Assembly (NCBI GenBank): GCA_028868535.1 | Contig: JAGWUH010000037.1 | Coordinates: 1 to 33,891 of the forward strand | Origin: Sphingomonadales bacterium | GTDB taxonomy: Bacteria > Pseudomonadota > Alphaproteobacteria > Sphingomonadales > Sphingomonadaceae | Direction of reading: 5' to 3' | DNA length: 33,891 nt | Shown: positions 26,675-33,891 of the stretch, piece by piece | Numbering within the stretch: position 1 is the stretch's first letter | Layout: each line of letters starts with the position of its first letter | Made by a program: the position numbers and the translations under genes | Notes under the pieces: generated by a model | The model's input: the letters and a program-made list of their open reading frames with translations, nothing else | What the model was told of the DNA's origin: nothing | The model's database searches: none

Positions 26675-26913
26675 CCTACATCCTCGTCCCCGTCATCGTG
26701 ATCCTGGTGATCATGGTCGTCGTCAGCCTCGTGCGCGGGATCGCCGCGTTCCTGAAAAGCACGCGCGACGAACTCGAACGGGGCGAAGGTGACGGTGGTG
26801 ACGGGCCGACGCAGGCGCAGATCCAGCAGAACCGGATGATGTTCGCGCGGATCAAGTACCAGGCGGCGGCGGTCGTGGTGATCGCCTTCCTGCTGGCGTT
26901 TGCGCGGCACTAG
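26671..26913 (+). CDS. HIG1-like small twin-helix membrane protein
   Basis: An 80-residue protein with an N-terminal helix (YILVPVIVILVIMVVVSLV), a charged middle segment (KSTRDELERGEGDGG) and a second helix near the C terminus preceded by QNRMMFARIKYQAAA. The pattern of an Asn-x-Met-Met/Arg stretch leading into the second helix resembles alphaproteobacterial HIG1-domain proteins, relatives of respiratory-chain assembly factors. The assignment is by pattern only. Translation is coupled to gluQ by a 4-base overlap, and the adenosyltransferase follows after 3 bases. Confidence 0.75.
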   Translation: MTYILVPVIVILVIMVVVSLVRGIAAFLKSTRDELERGEGDGGDGPTQAQIQQNRMMFARIKYQAAAVVVIAFLLAFARH

Positions 26914-26916
26914 GCG

Positions 26917-27519
26917 TTGGTCAGGCTCAACCGGATCTACACGCGCACCGGCGACGACGGCACCACCGGCCTCGTCGACGGATCGCGATGCCCCAAGCAT
27001 TCGGCACGGATGGAGGCGATCGGCGCGGTTGACGAGGCCAATTCGGCGATCGGGCTGGCGGTGGTGGCGCTGGCGCCGGGCGATCATGCGGCCGCGCTGA
27101 CGCGGGTTCAGAACGACCTGTTCGACCTCGGCGCGGACCTGGCGACGCCCGGGGAGGACTTCGCGCCGTCGCAGATGGTGCTGCGCGTGGTGCCGGGGCA
27201 GGTCGACTGGCTCGAAGCCGCGATCGATGCGATCAATGCGGGGTTGGCGCCGTTGACCAGCTTCATCCTGCCGGGCGGCAGCGAGGGCGCGGCACGGGTC
27301 CACGTGGCGCGTGCGGCGGTGCGGCGGGCGGAGCGGACGGTTACGGCGCTGGCGGCGCAGGCGCCGGTCAATCCGGCGGCGCTGGCCTATGTCAACCGGC
27401 TGTCGGACTACCTGTTCGTGCTGGCGCGCGCGGTGAACGATGGCGGGCAGGCGGACGTGTTGTGGGTGCCGGGGGCGAGCCGGGGCGGGGCGGGAACCGG
27501 CGGGGCGTTTGAAACGTAA
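26917..27519 (+). CDS. cob(I)alamin adenosyltransferase, PduO type
   Basis: A 200-residue ATP:corrinoid adenosyltransferase making adenosylcobalamin from cob(I)alamin. RIYTRTGDDGTTGL at residues 6-19 is the ATP-binding signature of the PduO family, and VNRLSDYLFVLARA is the conserved C-terminal helix with the RxSDxLF motif. The start is TTG, three bases after the HIG1-like stop; no ATG is available before the signature. Tight spacing implies one transcript with gluQ. It suggests that the organism uses adenosylcobalamin. Confidence 0.93.
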   Translation: MVRLNRIYTRTGDDGTTGLVDGSRCPKHSARMEAIGAVDEANSAIGLAVVALAPGDHAAALTRVQNDLFDLGADLATPGEDFAPSQMVLRVVPGQVDWLEAAIDAINAGLAPLTSFILPGGSEGAARVHVARAAVRRAERTVTALAAQAPVNPAALAYVNRLSDYLFVLARAVNDGGQADVLWVPGASRGGAGTGGAFET

Positions 27520-27546
27520 GCCACCTGTCATCGACAGGAGATTGCC

Positions 27547-27840
27547 ATGCCGACCGAAGCCGATCCGCGCCTCGCGCCCGAGACCGTCAATGCGGAGCAG
27601 GAGGACGAGGACAGCCAGGCCCAGACGCTGGCCGACGCCGCGCTGGGGCGCCGGGGCGACGACCCCGGGCTGGAGGACAGCGAGAAAGTGTCGACGGGGC
27701 GCGACGATGACGACGTGCCGGATCTCGTCGATCACATGAAGCAGATGGATTCCAGCGGCCGCATCGACTTCGACGCGTTTCGCGGCGAGCGGAACGACGA
27801 TGACGAGGAAGGGATGCTCGGCGACGGTGCCGAGGACTGA
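27547..27840 (+). CDS. small acidic protein, unknown function
   Basis: A 97-residue hydrophilic protein in which about one third of residues are Asp or Glu (21 D, 11 E) against nine Lys/Arg. There is no signal peptide or membrane segment and it is probably largely disordered. The C-terminal half has a recognisable pattern (DLVDHMKQMDSSGRIDFDAF) that I associate with small sphingomonad proteins of unknown role. It has a good ribosome-binding site (AGGAG, six bases before the ATG), follows the adenosyltransferase by 27 bases and abuts the convergent next gene with no gap. Confidence 0.75.
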   Translation: MPTEADPRLAPETVNAEQEDEDSQAQTLADAALGRRGDDPGLEDSEKVSTGRDDDDVPDLVDHMKQMDSSGRIDFDAFRGERNDDDEEGMLGDGAED

Positions 27841-28077
27841 TCAGTTGGCCGTCCGGGCCTTGTCCGGCGCCCAGGGCGAGCGGGTGGGTTCGGCGGCGGC
27901 ATCGGGTGCCGGCAGGACCGCCTTGACCATCGCCACCGCCTCCTGGTCCTGGGGCTGCGCCCCGTTTTCAGAGGGCTTGGGCACGGTGCAATAGGCGGTC
28001 AGCAGGATGCTGGCCGACCAGGCCAGGGCTTTCCAGCGGCTGGCGAACACGGTGCTGAGGCGCGGACCGAACATCAT
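27841..28077 (-). CDS. small single-helix membrane protein, unknown function
   Basis: A 78-residue protein: a basic N terminus (MMFGPRLSTVFASRWK), one hydrophobic helix (ALAWSASILLTAYCTV, about 17-33) and a Pro/Ala-rich tail, probably periplasmic. It has no known motif. It lies 31 bases downstream of the mutS stop on the same strand and converges exactly with the acidic protein gene (stops adjacent). The ribosome-binding site is weak. The reading frame is short, so the call rests on its sensible topology and tight packing. Confidence 0.6.
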   Translation of the reverse strand: MMFGPRLSTVFASRWKALAWSASILLTAYCTVPKPSENGAQPQDQEAVAMVKAVLPAPDAAAEPTRSPWAPDKARTAN

Positions 28078-28108
28078 CGCGCCAGCCTAGCGCGCCCCGG
28101 TTAACGAT

Positions 28109-30709
28109 TCAGCCTGCGGCGGCCTCACGCTTGAGTTCGTAGAGCAGGTCGAGCGCCTCGCGCGGGGAGAGCGCGTCGATGTCGAGCTCGTTCAGGCGCT
28201 CGCGCAGCGTGTCGCAGGCTTCCTCGTGCTTTTCCGCGGCGGCGGCGAACAGCGGCAGGTCGCCCAGCCCCGCCGCCAGCCCACCGGTTTCCGCGCGGCC
28301 TTTCTCGAGCCGGGTAAGCACCGCCTTCGCGCGGTTGACGACCGGCGCGGGGACGCCGGCCAATCGCGCCACGGCGAGGCCATAGCTCGATTCGGCGGGG
28401 CCGTCGGCAAGCTCGTGCAGCAGCACGAGATCGCCCTTCCACTCGCGGGCGCGGACGTGGTGCAGGCTCAGCGCCTCGCAGGTCTCGGCGAGGCGCGACA
28501 GTTCGTGGTAATGCGTGGCAAACAGGCAGCGGCAGCGGTTGACGCCGTGCACCGCCTCCGCGACCGCCCAGGCCAGCGCGAGGCCGTCGTAAGTGCTGGT
28601 GCCGCGCCCGACCTCGTCGAGGATGACGAAGCTGGACGGCGTCGCCTGCGCGAGGATGGCGGCGGTCTCGACCATCTCGACCATGAAGGTCGAGCGACCG
28701 CGCGCGAGGTTGTCCGAGGCGCCGACGCGGCTGAACAGGCGATCGACCAGGCCGACCGTGGCGCTGGCGGCGGGAACGAAGCCGCCGGCCTGCGCCAGCA
28801 GCACGATCAGTGCGTTCTGGCGCAGGAAGGTGGACTTGCCGCCCATGTTCGGGCCACCGACCAGCCACAACCGGTCGCTCTCCGCCAGCGCGCAGTCGTT
28901 CGCGACGAAGCGGTCGCCGCTGCGCGCGAGTGCCGCCTCGACCACGGGGTGGCGGCCACCGGCGATGGCCAGCATCGGTTCGGCGACGATCTGCGGGCGG
29001 CACCACTGGCCTTCGGCGGCACGCTCGGCCTGGCCGGCGCAGACATCGATGCGGGCGAGCGCGGCGGCGGTCGCGGCGATCGCGTGGCGCGCGGCGACGG
29101 CGGCGGCGACCAGTTCCTCGAAATGGGCTTCCTCGGCCGCCAGCGCGTGGCCGCCGGCCTCGGCGATGCGGCTGGCTTCCTCGTGCAGCGCCAGCGCGTT
29201 GAAGCGTACCGCGCCGGCCATCGTCTGGCGGTGGGTGAAGCCGCTGTCGGCCGCCATCAGCCGGTCCGCCGACTTTGCCGGTACCTCGATGAAGTAGCCG
29301 AGCACGCCGTTGTGGCGGATCTTGAGGGCGGCGATGCCGGTCTCGTCGCGGTATTTCGCCTCGAGCGCGGCGATGGCGCGGCGAGCGTTGCCCGAGATCG
29401 TGCGCAGGTGGTCGAGCGCGGCGTCGTAGCGTTCGGCGATGTAGCCTCCCTGGCCGCGCTCGGTCGGCGGGGTGGGCACCAGCGCGCGGCACAGCAGGTC
29501 GACCAGCGCGCCGTGGCCGCCGAGGTGCGGCAACAGCGCCTCCACCAGCGGCGGGCGTTCGGGCAGGCGCCGGAGCGCGTCGCGCAGGCGGGCGGCGCCG
29601 TCGAGCCCGTCGCGGAGCTGGCCGAGATCGCGCGGCGAGCCGCGCCCGGCGACGATGCGGCCGAGCGCGCGGCCGAGGTCGGGCAGCGCCTTGAGCAGGC
29701 CGCGCAGGTCTTCGCGGAGCAGCGCGTCGTCGTGCAGCCATTGCACGGCGGCGAGGCGCCGGGCGATCTCCGCCGCGTCGGTGAGCGGGGCCGACAGGTC
29801 GTCGGCCAGTTGCCGCGCGCCGGCGCCGGTGACGCAACGGTCGATGCATTCGATCAGGCTGCCCTTGCGTCCGCCCTGGCTCGACTGCAGCACTTCGAGG
29901 CTGGCGCGGGTGGCCTCGTCCATGGCGAGGTGGGCATCGGCGGCGCGGGCGACCGGGGGCAGCAGCAGCGGCAGCGTGCCGCGGCCGACGTGGTCGAGAT
30001 AGGCGACGAGGCCGCCCGCCGCGGCCAGCATCGCGCGACTGAAGCTGCCGAAGCCGTCGAGCGTGGCCACGCCGTGCAGCGCGACGAGGCGCGATTCGCC
30101 CTGGTCGCTGGAGAAATCGCGCGGCGGGCGCGGGATCGCGTCGTACGGGGCGTGGGGGCAGCCTTCGGGGGCGACGATCTCGCTGGCGCCGAGCCGGGCG
30201 AGCGCGGCGCCGACGCGGTCGGGATCGCACTCCTCCAGTTCCATGCGGCCGGTGGAGATGTCGCAGGCGGCGATGCCGATCAGGCCGCGGACCTCGCAGA
30301 CCGCCGCCAGCACGTTGGCGCGGCGCGGTTCGAGCAGGGCTTCCTCGGTCAGCGTGCCGGCGGTGACGTAGCGGACGATGTCGCGCATGACCAACGCCTT
30401 GGAACCGCCGCGTTTGCGGGCTTCCTCGGGGCTTTCGATCTGTTCGGCGATCGCGACGCGGCAGCCGGCCTTGATCAGTCGGGCGAGGTAGCCTTCGGCC
30501 GAATGGACCGGCACGCCGCACATCGGGATCGGCGCGCCGGCGTGTTCGCCGCGGCTGGTGAGGGCGATATCGAGCACGTTTGACGCGGTTTTGGCGTCAT
30601 CGAAGAACAGTTCGAAGAAGTCGCCCATGCGGTAGAACAGCAGGCAATCGGCGGCCTGCGCCTTGAGCGCGAGGTATTGTGCCATCATCGGGGTGGCGGA
30701 TTCGGACAT
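28109..30709 (-). CDS. mutS: DNA mismatch repair protein MutS
   Basis: An 866-residue mismatch-recognition ATPase. The mismatch-reading Phe-x-Glu motif is FFE at 31-33 ([12 protein letters not shown]). The connector, lever and clamp regions follow. The ATPase domain has Walker [10 protein letters not shown] near 615-623 and Walker [17 protein letters not shown]. The end of the protein ([15 protein letters not shown]) is the usual C-terminal MutS helix. The ATG at 30709 is preferred; another ATG eight codons upstream exists, and neither has a strong ribosome-binding site. The gene is divergent from the malic enzyme gene. Confidence 0.96.
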   Translation of the reverse strand: MSESATPMMAQYLALKAQAADCLLFYRMGDFFELFFDDAKTASNVLDIALTSRGEHAGAPIPMCGVPVHSAEGYLARLIKAGCRVAIAEQIESPEEARKRGGSKALVMRDIVRYVTAGTLTEEALLEPRRANVLAAVCEVRGLIGIAACDISTGRMELEECDPDRVGAALARLGASEIVAPEGCPHAPYDAIPRPPRDFSSDQGESRLVALHGVATLDGFGSFSRAMLAAAGGLVAYLDHVGRGTLPLLLPPVARAADAHLAMDEATRASLEVLQSSQGGRKGSLIECIDRCVTGAGARQLADDLSAPLTDAAEIARRLAAVQWLHDDALLREDLRGLLKALPDLGRALGRIVAGRGSPRDLGQLRDGLDGAARLRDALRRLPERPPLVEALLPHLGGHGALVDLLCRALVPTPPTERGQGGYIAERYDAALDHLRTISGNARRAIAALEAKYRDETGIAALKIRHNGVLGYFIEVPAKSADRLMAADSGFTHRQTMAGAVRFNALALHEEASRIAEAGGHALAAEEAHFEELVAAAVAARHAIAATAAALARIDVCAGQAERAAEGQWCRPQIVAEPMLAIAGGRHPVVEAALARSGDRFVANDCALAESDRLWLVGGPNMGGKSTFLRQNALIVLLAQAGGFVPAASATVGLVDRLFSRVGASDNLARGRSTFMVEMVETAAILAQATPSSFVILDEVGRGTSTYDGLALAWAVAEAVHGVNRCRCLFATHYHELSRLAETCEALSLHHVRAREWKGDLVLLHELADGPAESSYGLAVARLAGVPAPVVNRAKAVLTRLEKGRAETGGLAAGLGDLPLFAAAAEKHEEACDTLRERLNELDIDALSPREALDLLYELKREAAAG

Positions 30710-30826
30710 CTTGGCGCGGCAGTAACGCGGCATTTGCAGCGCCGGAAGGGCGTTCAGGGCAGCTTTCCCCTATCCCGTTCGGCCTGCATTCGTTAGGGGC
30801 GAACGCGATCGTGAGGGAGAACGCCC

Positions 30827-33091
30827 GTGTCCGAAGAAAGCAACGTCCGTTTCACCGAGCGCGAGGCGCTGTTCTATCACAAGACGATCCGCCCGGGTAA
30901 GATCGAGATCATCGCGTCGAAGCCGATGGCGACGCAGCGCGACCTCAGCCTCGCCTATTCGCCCGGCGTCGCGGTGCCGGTGCAGGCGATCGCCGACGAT
31001 CCCGCCACCGCCTATGACTATACCGCGCGCGGCAACCTCGTGGCCGTCATCTCCAACGGTACCGCGATCCTCGGCATGGGCGACCTCGGCGCGCTGGCGT
31101 CGAAGCCGGTGATGGAAGGCAAGGCGGTGCTGTTCAAGCGTTTCGCCGACGTCGATTCGATCGACATCGAGCTCGACAGCAAGGACCCCGAGGCGCTGAT
31201 CGAGGCGATCGCGATGATGGAGCCGAGCTTCGGCGGCATCAACCTGGAGGACATCAAGGCGCCCGAGTGCTTCATCATCGAGCAGACCCTGCGCGAGCGC
31301 ATGAAGATCCCGGTGATGCACGACGACCAGCACGGCACCGCGATCATCGCCGCCGCCGGTCTGATCAACGCCTGCCTGCTGACCGAGCGCAGGCTCGAGG
31401 ACATCAAGGTCGTGGTCAACGGCGCCGGCGCCTCGGCGCTGGCCTGCACCGCGCTGATCAAGTCGATGGGCGTGCGCCACGAGAACGTGACGGTCTGTGA
31501 TTCGAAGGGCGTGATCTATCGCGGCCGTTCGGGCATCGACCAGTTCAAGTCCGCGCACGCGATCGAGACCGAGGACCGCACCCTGACCGACGCACTGAAG
31601 GGCGCCGACGTGGTGCTGGGCCTGTCGGTGGCGGGCGCGATCACCCAGGACATGGTCAAGGGCATGGCCCGCCAGCCGATCATCTTCGCGATGGCCAACC
31701 CCGATCCCGAGATCACCCCGCCCGACGTCAAGGAAGTGCGGCCCGACGCGATCGTGGCGACCGGGCGTTCGGACTATCCGAACCAGGTCAACAACGTGCT
31801 GGGCTTCCCGTTCATCTTCCGCGGCGCGCTCGACGTCCATGCGACGGCGATCAACGAGGAGATGAAGATCGCCGCGGCGCGGGCGATCGCCGAGCTGGCG
31901 CGCGAGCAGGTGCCCGAGGAAGTCGCGGCGGCCTATGGCAAGAACCACAGCTTCGGCCGCGAGTACATCATCCCGGCGCCGTTCGACCCGCGCCTGATGG
32001 AAGTGGTGCCGAGCGCGGTGGCCAAGGCGGCGATGGATTCGGGCGTCGCCAAGAAGCCGATCGAGGACTTCGACAAGTATCGCCATGAGCTCAAGAGCCG
32101 GCTCAACCCGACGACCTCGGTGCTGACCAACGTCTATGAGCAGGTCAAGGCCAACCCCAAGCGGGTGATCTTCGCCGAGGCGGAGAACGAGGTGGTGCTG
32201 CGCGCGGCGATCCAGTTCCGCGATTTCGGCTATGGCATCCCGGTGCTGGTCGGCCGCACCCAGGCGGTGCGCGACAAGCTGGCGGAACTGGGCGTTTCCG
32301 ACATCGACAGCTACGAGATCCACAACGCCGCCGTCTCGGAGCACACCGAGGCGATGATGGCGATGCTCTATGGCCGCCTGCAGCGGCGCGGCTTCCTCGA
32401 GCGCGACGTGCGGCGCATGGTCAACCAGGACCGCAACGTGTTCGCGGCGGCGCTGCTCAAGCTCGGCATCGGCGACGCGCTGGTGACCGGGATGACGCGG
32501 CCGTTCGGCCAGACCATCCGCGAGGTGCGCCAGGTGCTCGACCCGAAGCCCGGGCACCTGCCGTTCGGCGTGCACCTGATGGTCGGCAAGCAGACCACGG
32601 TGTTCATGGCCGACACCACCGTCAACGAGCGGCCGAGCCCCGAGGACCTGGTGGTGATCGCCAAGGAGACCGCGGCGGTGGCGCGGCGGCTGGGGCACCA
32701 GCCGCGCGTGGCGTTCCTGAGCTGGTCGACCTTCGGCAACCCGCAGGGGCGCTGGCTCGACAACATCCGCGAGGCGGTGGCGATCCTCGATCGCGAGGAG
32801 GCCACCGGCTTCGAGTACGAGGGCGAGATGGCCCCCGATGCCGCGCTGAACCCGAAGGTGATGGAATACTATCCGTTCAGCCGGCTTTCGGCGCCGGCCA
32901 ACGTGCTGGTCATGCCGGGGCTGCAATCGGCCAACATCTCGGCCAAGCTGCTCAAGGAACTGGGCGGCAATGCCGTCGTCGGGCCGATGCTGCTGGGCAT
33001 GGAAAAGCCGGTGCAGATCGTGCCGATGACCGCTATCGCCCCCGACGTGCTGACGCTGGCGGTGCTGGCGGCGAGCGACGTGGTGGCCTGA
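30827..33091 (+). CDS. maeB: malic enzyme with phosphotransacetylase-like domain (MaeB type)
   Basis: A 754-residue fusion protein. Residues 1 to about 425 are malic enzyme, with SLAYSPGVAVP, the metal/substrate region KAPECFIIEQ with HDDQHGTAI, and the NAD(P)-binding region VVVNGAGASALAC. Residues from about 435 to the end are a phosphate-acetyltransferase-like domain (RVIFAEAENEVVLRAA; LVIAKETA-like region; MPGLQSANISAKLL) that in MaeB is regulatory rather than catalytic. It decarboxylates malate to pyruvate, with NADP as the expected cofactor. The start is GTG with GAGGGAG upstream. It stands alone, divergent from mutS. Confidence 0.94.
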   Translation: MSEESNVRFTEREALFYHKTIRPGKIEIIASKPMATQRDLSLAYSPGVAVPVQAIADDPATAYDYTARGNLVAVISNGTAILGMGDLGALASKPVMEGKAVLFKRFADVDSIDIELDSKDPEALIEAIAMMEPSFGGINLEDIKAPECFIIEQTLRERMKIPVMHDDQHGTAIIAAAGLINACLLTERRLEDIKVVVNGAGASALACTALIKSMGVRHENVTVCDSKGVIYRGRSGIDQFKSAHAIETEDRTLTDALKGADVVLGLSVAGAITQDMVKGMARQPIIFAMANPDPEITPPDVKEVRPDAIVATGRSDYPNQVNNVLGFPFIFRGALDVHATAINEEMKIAAARAIAELAREQVPEEVAAAYGKNHSFGREYIIPAPFDPRLMEVVPSAVAKAAMDSGVAKKPIEDFDKYRHELKSRLNPTTSVLTNVYEQVKANPKRVIFAEAENEVVLRAAIQFRDFGYGIPVLVGRTQAVRDKLAELGVSDIDSYEIHNAAVSEHTEAMMAMLYGRLQRRGFLERDVRRMVNQDRNVFAAALLKLGIGDALVTGMTRPFGQTIREVRQVLDPKPGHLPFGVHLMVGKQTTVFMADTTVNERPSPEDLVVIAKETAAVARRLGHQPRVAFLSWSTFGNPQGRWLDNIREAVAILDREEATGFEYEGEMAPDAALNPKVMEYYPFSRLSAPANVLVMPGLQSANISAKLLKELGGNAVVGPMLLGMEKPVQIVPMTAIAPDVLTLAVLAASDVVA

Positions 33092-33111
33092 CGGCGGCCG
33101 CTGCGGCGCGG

Positions 33112-33618
33112 TCAGTTGTAGGCCGCGCTGTAGAGGTAGGTGCCGGTGTACGTGCCCGGCGGGGTGCCGGGCGGGATCGTCAGCGTGCCGGTGATGGCCA
33201 CCGCGCCGGTGCCGGCGGCGTCGAGCCGCAGCCAGCCTACCGCCGTCTTCGGCGTGAACGACAGCGCGTGGCCGGCGAAGCTGATCGTGCCCGGCCAGGC
33301 CTTCATCTCGGCGCCGCGATTGGGATCGCCGGCCAGCGTGAACGAATCGGCGGCGGTGGCGGCGCCGGGCAGCAGGGCGACGTCGCCGGTGGTCGTCGCC
33401 GTGCCGGCGGCATCGATGGCGATGGTGCCGCCGAGCGGGCCGACGGTGAAGCGGCCGAAGTTCAGCGCCGCGCCGGCGACATGGGTGACGCGCAACCGCA
33501 CGATCACGGTGGCGGCGGCGCTGCCGCTGCGGGTCGCCGCGGTACTGCCCGCGCTGGCGGGCGGCGCGGCGAGGGCCAGGAGTGCGACGGCAAGCGCCGG
33601 CACGGGGTTGAGCTTCAT
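33112..33618 (-). CDS. secreted DUF4402 protein
   Basis: A 168-residue exported protein with a signal peptide (MKLNPVPALAVALLALAAPPASA, cleavage after ASA at 23). The mature part is small, Ala/Gly/Thr-rich and predicted all-beta, with DUF4402 landmarks LNFGRFTVG, a GTATTTGDVALLPG segment and the terminal PPGTYTGTYLYSAAYN. Such proteins are often near pilus or surface-structure genes, but no pilus gene is in the window. The function is unknown. Two TTAA-type sites lie 40-85 bases upstream. Confidence 0.85.
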   Translation of the reverse strand: MKLNPVPALAVALLALAAPPASAGSTAATRSGSAAATVIVRLRVTHVAGAALNFGRFTVGPLGGTIAIDAAGTATTTGDVALLPGAATAADSFTLAGDPNRGAEMKAWPGTISFAGHALSFTPKTAVGWLRLDAAGTGAVAITGTLTIPPGTPPGTYTGTYLYSAAYN

Positions 33619-33659
33619 CGGTTGCGATCCCGTTCGCCCGCGGTTTCGAACGCGGCGCG

Positions 33660-33701
33660 ATGGTTAACGGGAATAGCGGCGAACGCTTAGCAAGGCGTTA
33701 A
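33660..33701 (-). promoter_or_regulatory. candidate CtrA sites upstream of the DUF4402 gene
   Basis: Reading the minus strand: TTAA-CGCCTTG-CTAA (33701-33687) is one mismatch from the CtrA full site TTAA-N7-TTAA, and TTAACCAT (33667-33660) equals the CtrA half-site. The same DNA holds a 7-bp dyad, GGTTAAC (33662) and GTTAACC (33697). Confidence 0.45.
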
Positions 33702-33734
33702 CCTGTCCTGTCTTTGTAGATGAAATTCAATGTC

Positions 33735-33891
33735 TTATTCCGCGCGCCGGCGGTAGCGGAAGTACCAGACCTCGTGGCCGTAGACGCTGCGCGCCTTGGC
33801 CTCGTAGCGCGTTTCCGGCCAGCCGCCGGGGCGCTTCAGAAAGTCCTGCGGCTTTTCCGCCAGCCATTCGAACTGGTGGCGGTGGCGGCGC
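33735..33891 (-). CDS. trmB: tRNA (guanine-N7-)-methyltransferase, C-terminal part
   Basis: The window ends inside this minus-strand gene. The last 52 residues are visible, ending at TAA (33737-33735). The segment DFLKRPGGWPETRYEAKA with a following VWYFRYRR tail is the typical C terminus of TrmB, which makes m7G46 in the variable loop of tRNAs. The catalytic Rossmann part and the start are outside the window, so the call depends on this tail only. Confidence 0.8.
   Translation of the reverse strand, partial: RRHRHQFEWLAEKPQDFLKRPGGWPETRYEAKARSVYGHEVWYFRYRRRAE

Noticed and set aside
28226..30583. 785-codon open frame antisense to mutS, and a 718-codon frame antisense to maeB (30770-32926)
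   Set aside because: mutS and maeB are certain; the opposite frames are compositionally biased shadows.

Overview
This window is high-GC DNA dominated by single-copy housekeeping genes. It most probably comes from the chromosome of a sphingomonad (Alphaproteobacteria, Sphingomonadales). Supporting signs are the M61 glycyl-aminopeptidase-type peptidase, the DUF4167, DUF1345 and DUF4402 proteins, a HIG1-type small membrane protein, a TonB-like transducer of the paired-cysteine type, TTGACG/GCTA promoter architecture of the Caulobacter kind and TTAA-N7-TTAA (CtrA-like) sites. I see no insertion sequence, prophage, CRISPR array, tRNA or rRNA. This assignment is inferred from gene content, not from a search.

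Layout. 390-6177: a secreted class A beta-lactamase-like hydrolase (+), a tiny Ala/Ser-rich lipoprotein (-), polA (+) and an MscS channel (+). 6178-8716: a sparse intergenic block, a two-domain universal stress protein (-), glutathione peroxidase (+) and a diiron ferritin-like protein (+). 8729-15860 is a long minus-strand cluster in transcriptional order hisS, prfA, prmC, (gap) DUF4167, lnt, metK. It joins tRNA charging, translation termination and release-factor methylation to lipoprotein maturation and AdoMet synthesis; PrmC uses the AdoMet made by MetK, and Lnt would finish the lipoprotein at 1614-1847. 15970-19259: M61 peptidase, DUF1345 membrane protein, inorganic pyrophosphatase and a terminator. 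19283-21064 (-): a small membrane protein followed by pmbA/tldE. 21280-24420 (+): lptB, rpoN, then a TonB-like gene interrupted by an in-frame stop, then a terminator. 24429-25705 (-): HNH nuclease coupled to a YiiM-type MOSC protein. 25823-27840 (+): gluQ, HIG1-like protein, PduO-type adenosyltransferase and an acidic protein. 27841-30709 (-): mutS and a small membrane protein. 30827-33091 (+): NADP-type malic enzyme with a phosphotransacetylase-like tail. 33112-33891 (-): a secreted DUF4402 protein and the 3' end of trmB.

The most interesting items are as follows. (1) The 77-residue lipoprotein has a mature length of exactly 58 residues, six unbroken Ala-core heptads and a C-terminal lysine, the architecture of E. 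coli Lpp. (2) The TonB-like gene is cut by TAA exactly where a DYP-type tyrosine is expected, while the reading frame continues intact through the whole C-terminal domain. (3) The diiron protein has no ATG/GTG/TTG start upstream of its first metal ligand but has a well-spaced Shine-Dalgarno before an ATC. (4) A perfect AT-rich palindrome abuts the metK start and looks like a methionine-cycle operator. (5) Several unexplained dyads lie in the intergenic regions.
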